From: DATIXD01 sp035518875
GTDB lineage: Bacteria; Pseudomonadota; Gammaproteobacteria; Methylococcales; Methylococcaceae
DNA length: 44,218 nucleotides
Direction: 5' to 3'
Assembly: GCA_035518875.1 (NCBI GenBank)
Contig: DATIXD010000154.1
Coordinates: forward strand, 1-44,218
In this document: positions 6,893 through 15,147 of the stretch, piece after piece
How the letters are laid out: each line of letters starts with the position of its first letter
How positions within the stretch are numbered: the first letter of the stretch is position 1
Translations under genes and position numbers: made by a program
Notes under the pieces: generated by a model
Told to the model about the DNA's origin: nothing
Databases searched by the model: none
Seen by the model: the letters and a program-made list of their open reading frames with translations, nothing else

Positions 6893-8599
6893 ATGGCGCT
6901 AAGCTATTTTCACCGGGGCAGTGAGGAACCTTTACTCGGTCGGACGATTCCTGCACATTTAATGGCCGTGGCGAAACAGTTTCCATCGAAAGAAGCTGTC
7001 ATTTGTGTGCCCCAACAAAGGCGTCTGACTTATGCCGAGCTGATGACGGCAGCGGATCGGCTCACCCGCGGGCTGCTGGGAATCGGCTTCTCCAAGGGCG
7101 ATCGAATCGGTATCTGGTCGACGAATAACCTCGAATGGCTGCTTCTGCAGCTGGCCACGGCGCGCATCGGCACCATCCTTGTCAACATCAATCCGGCCTA
7201 CCGGCTCCGCGAGTTGGCACACGCACTCCAGCGTTCCGAAGTCCAAGGACTCTTCACCATTCCCTCGTTCCGCACCAGCGACTATGTCGGCATGTTGACG
7301 GAACTGATCCCGGAGCTACGCGAACATACTGCAACCGAATTCAGGTCGGAGCGTTTCCCTTTTCTCCGTCGGGTCGTCCTTTACGACCCAATCAGGCCTG
7401 ATGGGACGGTCCGACCTTGTCCGGGCTTCATGGTCTGGCCAGAGGTCATCGCGGCAGGGAACGACATCTCCGCAGCGCGACTGGATCCCTTCACCGCCTC
7501 CCTGGACATTGACGACCCGATCAACATCCAGTACACCTCGGGAACGACCGGCCTCCCGAAAGCGGTGATTCTGAGCCACCATAACATCCTCAACAATGCC
7601 TATTTTTCGGCCCGCGCGATGCACTTCGGCGCCGGTGACAAACTGTGCATCTCCGTGCCTTTTTACCACTGTTTTGGCATGGTCCTCGCCAATCTGCTCT
7701 GCCTGTCCGTGGGGGCGTGTGCAGTGATCGCCTGCGAGCACTTCGATGCGCTCGAGGTGTTACAGACGGTGGAAGCGGAACGCTGCACCGCACTCCACGG
7801 CGTACCCACCATGTTCATCGCCGAACTCGAACACCCGCAATTTCACGAGTTTGATCTATCGAGCCTTCGCACCGGTATCATGGCCGGCGCACCCTGCCCT
7901 CCCGCGCTGATGAAGCGGGTCATGGAGGACATGCATTGCCCTGAGATACTGATCGGCTACGGCGAGACCGAAGCCTCCCCTCTCACGCATCTCACGACAC
8001 GCGACGACAGCAGGGAACGGCGGACCGAGACCGTCGGCCGGAATCTTCCGCACCAGGAAGTAAAAATCGTCGACGTGGGGACGGGCCGCACCCTGCCCCA
8101 GGGAGAGGTGGGTGAAATCTGCTTTCGCGGCTATCACATCATGAAAGGCTATTACGGCGATTCCGAAGCGACCGAGCACGCCGTCGACAAAAACGGCTGG
8201 CTGCACTCAGGCGACCTGGGTGCCATGGATGCCGACGGATACGTGCGAATCACCGGCCGCCTCAAAGAAATGATCATTCGGGGCGGGGAGAACATCTATC
8301 CCCGCGAAATCGAGGACTTCATCTTCACCCACCCCAAAGTGGCCGAAGTCTCTGTGATCGGGGTGCCTGACGACTTTTTCGGAGAAGAGGTCATGGCGTG
8401 GGTGCAACTGCATACCGGTCAGACCGCCACCGAAGATGAAATCCGCGACTACTGCAAGGAGAACATCGCGCACTACAAGATTCCGCGTTACGTCTGGTTC
8501 GTCGAGGAATTTCCCATGACCGTGACAGGCAAGGTACAAAAGTATCGGATGCGGGCGATCGCCACCGAAAAGCTTCGAAAAGGCCCTGCGGATGAATGA
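6893..8599 (+). CDS. AMP-forming acyl-CoA synthetase with an acetylation-type PxxxxGK motif
   Basis: This 568-residue ligase activates a carboxylic acid with ATP and CoA. It has the P-loop-like YTSGTTGLPKAVILSHHN, the core motif GYGETEASPLT, the hinge GRLKEMIIRGGENIYPREIE, and a C-terminal PMTVTGKVQKYRMR containing the catalytic lysine (about residue 547). The last motif fits PxxxxGK, the target of protein acetyltransferases in this superfamily. By overall pattern it resembles medium-chain or branched fatty acyl-CoA ligases rather than acetyl-CoA synthetase (about 650 residues). A GTG at 6884 that overlaps the previous stop is an alternative start. As the last gene of the cassette it could release or activate the acid related to the oxidoreductase's acyl-CoA. 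The true acid substrate is unknown. Confidence 0.85.
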   Translation: MALSYFHRGSEEPLLGRTIPAHLMAVAKQFPSKEAVICVPQQRRLTYAELMTAADRLTRGLLGIGFSKGDRIGIWSTNNLEWLLLQLATARIGTILVNINPAYRLRELAHALQRSEVQGLFTIPSFRTSDYVGMLTELIPELREHTATEFRSERFPFLRRVVLYDPIRPDGTVRPCPGFMVWPEVIAAGNDISAARLDPFTASLDIDDPINIQYTSGTTGLPKAVILSHHNILNNAYFSARAMHFGAGDKLCISVPFYHCFGMVLANLLCLSVGACAVIACEHFDALEVLQTVEAERCTALHGVPTMFIAELEHPQFHEFDLSSLRTGIMAGAPCPPALMKRVMEDMHCPEILIGYGETEASPLTHLTTRDDSRERRTETVGRNLPHQEVKIVDVGTGRTLPQGEVGEICFRGYHIMKGYYGDSEATEHAVDKNGWLHSGDLGAMDADGYVRITGRLKEMIIRGGENIYPREIEDFIFTHPKVAEVSVIGVPDDFFGEEVMAWVQLHTGQTATEDEIRDYCKENIAHYKIPRYVWFVEEFPMTVTGKVQKYRMRAIATEKLRKGPADE

Positions 8600-8818
8600 T
8601 AACGCACCCCTTTTTTCGCCCCGGGCTGGTGAATGGCGTTAGGTCAATCGATGCGATGTTAACGAAACTCTGAACAAGTCCATCCAGAACTCGTCACAAG
8701 CCGTCACGGGAAAATGCAGTCTGGGTGACTCCAAAACATCAATCGCTTGGAGCGATCGATTATGGCGGTGTATCCCTGCACCGCGAAACCTCTGACTTGA
8801 TCAAAGCCTCCTTAAGGT

Positions 8819-9040
8819 TCACAGATCGATCGGCGTACGCTCGATTCCTCCCCGCACCTTATTGAAGGTTTCCTCGAATTGCTCAAGTACGATGGACATA
8901 CCATCCGAGACCGCTTCCCTGACCATCAGGCCAAGGGCGCGATATTGGGTTTCCGTTATGCTTTCCCTCAGCTCCGGCCCCAAGCTCTGCTTGAAAGCGA
9001 CGATAACTTTCTCGGCTAATTCTCTCGGTGTGCTTGTCAT
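8819..9040 (-). CDS. Small conserved-looking hypothetical protein (73 residues)
   Basis: I do not recognise this protein. It is short, acidic and predicted largely helical, with segments such as LAEKVIVAFKQSLG and MSIVLEQFEETFNKV, no signal peptide, no membrane segment and no cysteine. AGGAAA lies about 10 bases before the ATG, which supports translation. It is on the opposite strand to the preceding acyl-CoA ligase (219-base convergent gap, no clear terminator). Upstream, a doubtful 73-codon frame (9258-9037) ends in an ATGA overlap with this start. No function is proposed. Confidence 0.55.
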   Translation of the reverse strand: MTSTPRELAEKVIVAFKQSLGPELRESITETQYRALGLMVREAVSDGMSIVLEQFEETFNKVRGGIERTPIDL

Positions 9041-9446
9041 AAGCGGTCGTTTCCTATCTTAATTTTTTTGCCTCCAGGGACCTGAAGGCGAGCGGGATTC
9101 TTTATCGGAAGAATGCCAACATTGGGCTGAAGACGGTTGACATCGAAATGGTACGCATCGCCGTCTAATCGCGCAATGGAAAATGACTCACTTCGCGGCG
9201 CAGGTGTTTTCCGTTTTGGAAAGACGGGAGATTCCGGGCAATCGGAGCGACCACACAAGGCGCGTGAAACTTAGCACGAGCCTGGTGATTGGTCCGGGAA
9301 TGAAAAAACTCAAGTATGCGGGAGACGCCGACGGGGTTTCATCCTGGCAAAGCGGTGATTTCACGGTCGACTCCTGGTGGAAAAGCGTCTCCTTTGGGGT
9401 AAAGACAGCGCCTATTCGGTTGTCGTGGGCCGGACGAACGGCCGCC
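9041..9446. other. Gap between the small hypothetical gene and fdhD
   Basis: I see no convincing gene in these 406 bases. A minus-strand frame (9258-9037) and a plus-strand frame (9183-9452) are open, but neither peptide resembles a known family. The notable content is a 30-base segment at 9323-9352 that repeats 991-1020 with two mismatches. Confidence 0.5.
9323..9352 (+). repeat. 30-base repeat, copy 2
   Basis: Second copy of the segment at 991-1020, in the same orientation. It sits about 95 bases beyond the end of fdhD, the last gene of the formate dehydrogenase operon, while the first copy sits beside the fdsB relic. Both copies thus border formate dehydrogenase sequence. Confidence 0.6.
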
Positions 9447-10277
9447 CTATAGGCTGGGTTGGTGAATCAATCTTTGCGGGTTGGCGTAAACCACATGACT
9501 GTCATCGCGCGCGAAACCCACCAGGGTCAGTCCGGTTTCATCGGCGAGACGGATGGCCAGACCCGTCGGGGCCGAAATCGCAGCGATGAAACTGATGCCG
9601 GCGGCCGCGCATTTCTGCACCATCTCGTAACTGGCACGACTGGTGACAAGTACGAAGCCTTCGTTTATATCGGCCCGCATTTTCGCCAATGCACCGATGA
9701 GTTTGTCCAAGGCGTTGTGGCGGCCCACGTCCTCGCGGATTGAGGCGATGCCCTTTCCCGGAACCACCCAGGCGGCAGCATGCACCGCGCCGGTCAATTG
9801 GTTCAGAGTCTGATGCGTGCGCAACGCCTTCAGGGCTTCGCACAACTCGTCCGCTGCCACGGTCACGCCCTTGGCGACCGGCGCGGGGTGACGCACGGCC
9901 TGACGCAGAGTGGCCGTACCGCATAACCCGCAGCCCGTGCGTCCGGTCAGATTACGCTCCCTGCCGGACAGGCCGGCGAACCGTTCACCCGGAATCTGCA
10001 TCCGCACCTCGATACCCTCGGCGCGATCGAAGACGCGGACCGAATGAAGTTCGCTCGGATGCTGCAGGATACCTTCAGTCAGACTGAATCCCAATGCGAA
10101 GTCTTCCAGATCCAAGGGGGTCGCCAGCATGACCACATGAGACTGGCCGTTGTAGACGAGCGAAACCGGAACCTCCTCCGCGACATAATCCTGCAGGCGA
10201 CTGAATTTTCCATCTCGCCAGCATTCGACCTGATTCTCGCGGTAACTGTGACCGAGGTAGCCCGCTACGCTCGCCAT
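9447..10277 (-). CDS. fdhD: Formate dehydrogenase accessory sulfurtransferase FdhD (FdsC)
   Basis: The 276-residue protein passes sulfur from a cysteine desulfurase to the molybdenum cofactor, which is required for formate dehydrogenase activity. The CGLCG motif in TGRTGCGLCGTATL (near residue 117) holds the two cysteines used for sulfur transfer. Further family landmarks are GAVHAAAW, REDVGRHNALDKLIG and VTSRASYEMVQKCAAAGI. The ATG at 10277 has AGAGG about 6 bases upstream and is preferred to a TTG two codons earlier. It is the last gene of the fds operon and starts 24 bases after fdsD. In Cupriavidus the equivalent gene (fdsC) lies before fdsD, so the order here is reversed. Confidence 0.93.
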   Translation of the reverse strand: MASVAGYLGHSYRENQVECWRDGKFSRLQDYVAEEVPVSLVYNGQSHVVMLATPLDLEDFALGFSLTEGILQHPSELHSVRVFDRAEGIEVRMQIPGERFAGLSGRERNLTGRTGCGLCGTATLRQAVRHPAPVAKGVTVAADELCEALKALRTHQTLNQLTGAVHAAAWVVPGKGIASIREDVGRHNALDKLIGALAKMRADINEGFVLVTSRASYEMVQKCAAAGISFIAAISAPTGLAIRLADETGLTLVGFARDDSHVVYANPQRLIHQPSL

Positions 10278-10301
10278 GACCAACCTCTGGGCGCGCTCCC
10301 C

Positions 10302-10592
10302 TCAGCCCGCATCGCTGGCACCGGAAGGACCCATCCAGCGATCATCCGCTAAGATCGCCTGACTGCCTCCGCACAGGCTGTCACGGTTCAAACGGATCGC
10401 CTCGAGAACGATGTCGTTCAAACCCAGCCCGTTCTCTTCCTCAACGTAGGCCACTATCTGCCTTCGCATGCGCGGATCCCAGAATTTCTTCAAGTGATTG
10501 GCGATATCGTTCGCGGCCTCCCCGCGTTCGGCTTCTGCTTCGAAAAAAGTGCCGATTTGATTGGCCATGGTCACCAGATGCTCGACGTTCAT
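10302..10592 (-). CDS. fdsD: NAD-dependent formate dehydrogenase, delta subunit
   Basis: This 96-residue protein matches the FdsD family: LVTMANQIGTFFEAE near the N terminus, then IANHLKKFWDPRMRRQIVAYV and a C-terminal LVLEAIRLN-like helix. FdsD is a small subunit with no cofactor motif, needed for a stable and active FdsABG complex in some bacteria. It lies between fdsA, separated by an 85-base gap with an imperfect palindrome, and fdhD. Confidence 0.88.
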   Translation of the reverse strand: MNVEHLVTMANQIGTFFEAEAERGEAANDIANHLKKFWDPRMRRQIVAYVEEENGLGLNDIVLEAIRLNRDSLCGGSQAILADDRWMGPSGASDAG

Positions 10593-10623
10593 TCTGCTGT
10601 TGCCTTATTCCTTAAACATTTGC

Positions 10624-10662
10624 GGCGGGTTAGTCCGTAGTGGAACGAAGGCCCAACCCGCC
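10624..10662. repeat. REP-like palindrome between fdsA and fdsD
   Basis: GGCGGGTT at 10624-10631 pairs with AACCCGCC at 10655-10662 across a 23-base loop. The wording resembles the element at 13552-13585 and short intergenic palindromes common in proteobacteria. It may stabilise the upstream mRNA or reduce transcription into fdsD-fdhD. Confidence 0.5.
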
Positions 10663-10677
10663 CTATCACTGGCTTTA

Positions 10678-13527
10678 TCACGCATCCGCTACGGTCCGCT
10701 GCTCCAGCAGGTCCAACTGCCGCTCGCTGAAAGCCCGATACTGCTGTTGCCACTGAGAAGGCTGCGACACCGGCATTACCTGCACAGCAGTGACCTTGTA
10801 TTCCGGGCAGTTGGTGGCCCAGTCGGAGTTGTCGGTGGTAATCACGTTGGCGCCGGATTCCGGGAAGTGGAAGGTCGTGTATACCACACCCGGCTGCATC
10901 CGTTCGGTAATTAATGCACGCAGCACGGTCTCGCCGGCGCGGCTGCGTATGCCTACCCAGTCGCCATCGCGGATACCCCGGTCTTCCGCATCGTGGGGGT
11001 GAATCTCTAGACGATCTTCCTGATGCCAAGCGACATTCTGGGTGCGCCGCGTCTGCGCGCCCACGTTGTAGTGCGACAGGATGCGCCCGGTGGTGAGAAT
11101 CAACGGATACTTCGACGAAGTCCGCTCAGTCGTCGGGACATATTCGGTGACGGCGAATTTACCCTTGCCGCGCACGAATTCCTCGATGTGCATGACCGGC
11201 GTCCCCTCCGGCGCCTGCGCATTGCATGGCCACTGGATGCTGCCCAGTTGGTCGAGCTTCGCATAGCTCACCCCGGCAAAGCTCGGCGTCAGCCGGGCTA
11301 TTTCGTCCATGATTTGGGAAGGGTGATCATATTGCATGGGATAACCCAATGCATTGGACAACATCACCGTGATTTCCCAATCCTCCTTGCCTCCCAAAGG
11401 CGGCATCACCTTGCGCACCGGCGAGATTCGGCGCTCGGCGTTGGTGAAGGTGCCGTTTTTCTCGAGGAAAGAGGAGCCCGGCAGGAACACGTGGGCGAAC
11501 TTGGCCGTCTCGTTCAGGAACAGGTCCTGCACCACCACACATTCCATCGCCCGCAAGGCGGCATGGACATGCTGGGTGTCCGGGTCGGATTGGGCGATGT
11601 CCTCGCCTTCCAGATAGAGGCCCTTGAAGCTGCCATCCAGGGCGGCGGCAAACATGTTAGGGATGCGTAGACCCGGTTCCGGCTGCAGCTGGACACCCCA
11701 AACCGATTCGACGAGGGCGCGCGCCACCGGATCAGAAACGTGACGATAGCCGGGAAGCTCATGCGGAAAAGAGCCCATGTCGCAGGAGCCCTGCACGTTA
11801 TTCTGGCCCCGCAACGGGTTCACGCCCACGCCTTCGCGGCCGATGTTGGCGGTCGCCATCGCCAGGTTGGCAATGCCCATCACCATGGTCGAGCCTTGGC
11901 TGTGTTCGGTGACGCCCAGACCGTAATAGATCGCCGCGTTGCCGCCGGTGGCATAGAGCCTCGCGGCGCCCCGAACCAGCTCCGCGGCCACGCCGGTAAC
12001 GGCTGCCATCGCCTCCGGCGAGTTGCGCTCCTGGGCAACGAAGGCTTTCCATTTGGCATATTCTCGGGTATCGCAGCGCGCCTCCACGAAATCTTCGTTT
12101 ACCAAGCCTTCGGTGACGATGACGTGGGCTAAAGCATTGATCAGGGCCACGTTGGTGCCGGGACGGAGTTTCAGATGGTAATCGGCCTGTACGTGGGGCG
12201 AGCGAACCAGATCGATGTTGCGCGGATCGGCCACGATCAGCTTCGCGCCCTGGCGCAGGCGGCGTTTCATTTGCGAGCCGAACACCGGATGCCCATCGGT
12301 CGGGTTGGCGCCGATCACCATGATCACATCGGCCTTCATCACCGAATCGAAGGTCTGCGTGCCGGCGGATTCTCCCAGGGTCACTTTCAAGCCATAGCCG
12401 GTGGGCGAATGGCAAACGCGGGCGCATGTATCCACGTTGTTATTACCGAAACCCGCGCGCACCAGCTTCTGCACGAGATAAGTCTCCTCATTGGTGCAGC
12501 GCGAGGAGGTGATGCCGCCGACCGAATCGCGGCCGTATTTGCCCTGGATCTCCTTGAAGCGCCGGGCGGCGTAATCTACAGCCTCTTCCCAACTGACTTC
12601 CCGCCATGGATCGCCGATATTGTCGCGGATCATGGGCTTGGTGATGCGATCGGGGTGAGTCGCATAACCGAAGGCGAAGCGGCCCTTCACGCAGGAATGG
12701 CCGTGGTTGGCCTGCCCGTTCTTGTCGGGCACCATGCGCACCACTTCGGAACCTTTCATTTCTGCCTTGAACGAGCAACCCACACCGCAATAGGCGCAGG
12801 TAGTAACGATGCTGTGGTCGGGCTGGCCTTTCTCGACGATGCCTTTCTCAATCAGCGTCGCTGTCGGGCAAGCCTGCACGCAGGCACCGCAGGAGACGCA
12901 CTCCGAATCCATGAAGGATTGGTGCTGGCTGGGCGATACCACCGAATCGAAACCTCGGCCATCGATGGTCAGGGCATAAGTCCCCTGGGTTTCCTCGCAG
13001 GCGCGCACGCAACGGGAGCAGACGATGCACTTGCTGGGGTCGAAGGCGAAATAGGGGTTGCTCAGATCCTTTTCTGACTTGAGGTGATTCTTGCCCTCAT
13101 AGCCATAGCGCACCTCGCGCAGGCCGACCGTTCCGGCCATGTCCTGCAGCTCGCAGTTGCCGTTGGCGGAGCAGGTCAAGCAATCCAGCGGATGATCGGA
13201 AATGTACAGCTCCATCACGCCGCGGCGAATCTGCGCCAGCTTGTCGTTCTGGGTTTGCACCTTCATGCCTTCATAGACCGGCGTGGTACAGGAAGCCGGA
13301 TAGCCGCGCCCGCCTTCGACCTGAACCACGCAGAGGCGACAGGAACCGAATGGTTCCAAACTGTCGGTCGCGCACAGCTTCGGAATTTCGATGCCGATAC
13401 TGGAAGCGGCGCGCATCACCGACGTGCCTTCTGGCACCCTGACTTGAAAGCCGTCGATTTCCAGCGTGATCTGGTTATCCGAAGCGCTGGCGGGCGTGCC
13501 GAAATCTTTGTCGCGTGGTAAGGACAT
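10678..13527 (-). CDS. fdsA: NAD-dependent formate dehydrogenase, alpha (molybdenum) subunit
   Basis: The 949-residue catalytic subunit oxidises formate to CO2 at a bis-molybdopterin guanine dinucleotide centre in the cytoplasm. The N terminus carries a 2Fe-2S set (Cys52, 63, 66, 80), a His112/Cys116/119/125 cluster, two ferredoxin clusters (Cys167/170/173/177 and 210/213/216/220) and a proximal 4Fe-4S cluster (Cys244/247/251/279). NNNVDTCARVCHSPTG (residues 363-377) holds the molybdenum-ligand cysteine followed by histidine (Cys372-His373). The C-terminal cofactor-binding domain ends near SNCPEYKV-type sequence (NCPEYKVTAVQV). AGAGG sits about 9 bases before the ATG. It follows fdsB in the operon after a 63-base gap with a palindrome. 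Nothing is missing. Confidence 0.96.
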   Translation of the reverse strand: MSLPRDKDFGTPASASDNQITLEIDGFQVRVPEGTSVMRAASSIGIEIPKLCATDSLEPFGSCRLCVVQVEGGRGYPASCTTPVYEGMKVQTQNDKLAQIRRGVMELYISDHPLDCLTCSANGNCELQDMAGTVGLREVRYGYEGKNHLKSEKDLSNPYFAFDPSKCIVCSRCVRACEETQGTYALTIDGRGFDSVVSPSQHQSFMDSECVSCGACVQACPTATLIEKGIVEKGQPDHSIVTTCAYCGVGCSFKAEMKGSEVVRMVPDKNGQANHGHSCVKGRFAFGYATHPDRITKPMIRDNIGDPWREVSWEEAVDYAARRFKEIQGKYGRDSVGGITSSRCTNEETYLVQKLVRAGFGNNNVDTCARVCHSPTGYGLKVTLGESAGTQTFDSVMKADVIMVIGANPTDGHPVFGSQMKRRLRQGAKLIVADPRNIDLVRSPHVQADYHLKLRPGTNVALINALAHVIVTEGLVNEDFVEARCDTREYAKWKAFVAQERNSPEAMAAVTGVAAELVRGAARLYATGGNAAIYYGLGVTEHSQGSTMVMGIANLAMATANIGREGVGVNPLRGQNNVQGSCDMGSFPHELPGYRHVSDPVARALVESVWGVQLQPEPGLRIPNMFAAALDGSFKGLYLEGEDIAQSDPDTQHVHAALRAMECVVVQDLFLNETAKFAHVFLPGSSFLEKNGTFTNAERRISPVRKVMPPLGGKEDWEITVMLSNALGYPMQYDHPSQIMDEIARLTPSFAGVSYAKLDQLGSIQWPCNAQAPEGTPVMHIEEFVRGKGKFAVTEYVPTTERTSSKYPLILTTGRILSHYNVGAQTRRTQNVAWHQEDRLEIHPHDAEDRGIRDGDWVGIRSRAGETVLRALITERMQPGVVYTTFHFPESGANVITTDNSDWATNCPEYKVTAVQVMPVSQPSQWQQQYRAFSERQLDLLEQRTVADA

Positions 13528-13551
13528 GGAGTGGACCTCTCATATGTTGAG

Positions 13552-13585
13552 GTAGGGCGGGCTACGTTTCGCCAACCCACCCTAC
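13552..13585. repeat. REP-like palindrome between fdsB and fdsA
   Basis: The left arm GTAGGGCGGGCT and the right arm AACCCACCCTAC pair at ten of twelve positions around a 10-base loop. The element fills the 63-base space between the fdsB stop and the fdsA start region, and its sequence is of the kind often found scattered between proteobacterial genes. Confidence 0.55.
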
Positions 13586-13590
13586 ATTTT

Positions 13591-15147
13591 CTATGCGGCT
13601 GCCTGCTTGTTGCCGCCGTCGCCGAAATCTTCCGGAAAATGATTCAAGGCACTGAGCACCGGATACGGCGTCATCCCGCCCAATGCGCATAAGGAACTGT
13701 TCAGCAGGGTGTCGCTAAGATCACGCAGCAGTGCAATGTTACTGGCGCGATCCTGATTGTCGATGATCTTGTCGATCACCTCCACACCGCGCGTAGAACC
13801 GATACGGCAGGGCGTGCACTTGCCGCAGGATTCGATCGCGCAGAACTCCATCGCGTAGCGGGCCATCCTGGCCATATCGACGGTATCGTCGAACACGACC
13901 ACGCCGCCATGGCCCAGGACCGCCCAGATCGCGGCGAAGGCCTCGTAATCCAGCGGCGTATCGAATTGAGATTCGGGCAGGTAGGAACCCAAAGGTCCGC
14001 CCACCTGCACCGCACGGATCGGACGACCCGAGGCGGAACCACCGCCGTAGTCGTAAAGCAACTCACGCAGCGTGATGCCGAAGGCCTTTTCGACCAAGCC
14101 GGGACGCTTAACGTTGCCGGCTAACTGGATCGGCAAGGTCCCCCTTGAACGTCCCATGCCAAAATCGCGGTAATACTCGCCGCCCTTGTCCAGGATGATC
14201 GGCACGGATGCCAAGGAAATCACGTTGTTGATGACGGTCGGCTGTCCGAACAACCCCTTAATGGCCGGCAACGGCGGCTTGAACCGCACCAGACCGCGCT
14301 TGCCTTCCAGACTCTCCAGCAGTGATGTTTCCTCACCGCAAACATAGGCGCCCGCGCCCAAGCGGACCTCCAAATCGAACGCCTTGCCACTGCCGCAGAT
14401 GCTCTGGCCCAGATAGCCGGCCTGGTAAGCGGCGGCGATGGCTGCGTTCAAATGCTTGTGGGCCTGTGGATATTCGACACGTAGGTAGATATAGCCATGC
14501 GTTGCGCCGACGGCGAGGCCGGCGATGGTCATCCCTTCGATCAGCACGAACGGATCGCCTTCCATGATCATGCGGTCGGAAAAGGTGCCGGAGTCGCCCT
14601 CATCCGCGTTGCAGACAATGTATTTCTGATCCGATTGGGCATTGAGCACCGTGTTCCATTTGATGCCGGTGGGAAAAGCGGCACCGCCACGCCCGCGTAA
14701 CCCCGAATCGGTCACTGCTTTGACGATGTCCACCCGAGCCATGTTCAGAGCGTTCTTCAGACCACGATAACCCTCATGGGCCAGATAGTCCTCCAGGCTG
14801 AGCGGATCGGTGATACCGACGCGGGCATTGGTGAGGCGTTCCTGGTTTTTTAGATAGGGGATTTCTTCGGTCGGACCTTGGCAAAGCGGATGCTTGCCGC
14901 CCTGCAGAAATCCGGCCTCGAACAGCGCCGGGACATCCTTGGCCTGAACCGGCCCGTAAGCGATACGGCCCTTCGGCGTCGCTACCTCGACCATTGGCTC
15001 CAGCCAGAACAGGCCGCGCGAACCGTTACGCACCAGCTTGATGTCGACATGACGATTTTTCGCCTCGGCAGCAATCGCCCTAGCGACCCGTTCAGCCCCC
15101 AGGGACAGTGCGCTGGAATCGCAGGGAACGTAAACCGTAGTGCTCAT
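13591..15147 (-). CDS. fdsB: NAD-dependent formate dehydrogenase, beta (FMN/NAD) subunit
   Basis: The 518-residue diaphorase subunit passes electrons from formate oxidation to NAD+. It has an N-terminal thioredoxin-like region (1-100), the NAD/FMN site GLRGRGGAAFPTGIKW (149-164), CNADEGDSGTFSDRMIMEGDPF-type sequence (179-200), GAYVCGEETSLLESLEGKRG, and a C-terminal 4Fe-4S cluster at ESCGKCTPC (Cys441, 444, 447) plus Cys487. It is homologous to NuoF and HoxF. Its ATG overlaps the fdsG stop. The middle of this gene is duplicated as a dead fragment at 1036-1475. Confidence 0.95.
   Translation of the reverse strand: MSTTVYVPCDSSALSLGAERVARAIAAEAKNRHVDIKLVRNGSRGLFWLEPMVEVATPKGRIAYGPVQAKDVPALFEAGFLQGGKHPLCQGPTEEIPYLKNQERLTNARVGITDPLSLEDYLAHEGYRGLKNALNMARVDIVKAVTDSGLRGRGGAAFPTGIKWNTVLNAQSDQKYIVCNADEGDSGTFSDRMIMEGDPFVLIEGMTIAGLAVGATHGYIYLRVEYPQAHKHLNAAIAAAYQAGYLGQSICGSGKAFDLEVRLGAGAYVCGEETSLLESLEGKRGLVRFKPPLPAIKGLFGQPTVINNVISLASVPIILDKGGEYYRDFGMGRSRGTLPIQLAGNVKRPGLVEKAFGITLRELLYDYGGGSASGRPIRAVQVGGPLGSYLPESQFDTPLDYEAFAAIWAVLGHGGVVVFDDTVDMARMARYAMEFCAIESCGKCTPCRIGSTRGVEVIDKIIDNQDRASNIALLRDLSDTLLNSSLCALGGMTPYPVLSALNHFPEDFGDGGNKQAAA

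Noticed and set aside
8742..8756. Hairpin ATCGCT/AGCGAT as terminator of the acyl-CoA ligase operon.
   Set aside because: Six base pairs, three-base loop and no T tract; too weak to support.
9037..9258. A 73-codon minus-strand frame ending in an ATGA overlap with the small hypothetical gene.
   Set aside because: No recognisable protein features, and the start has no ribosome binding site; the overlap can occur by chance.
11023..13077. Long plus-strand frames opposite fdsA.
   Set aside because: Shadow frames of a conserved gene; the translations are not protein-like and the fdsA frame has unmistakable motifs.
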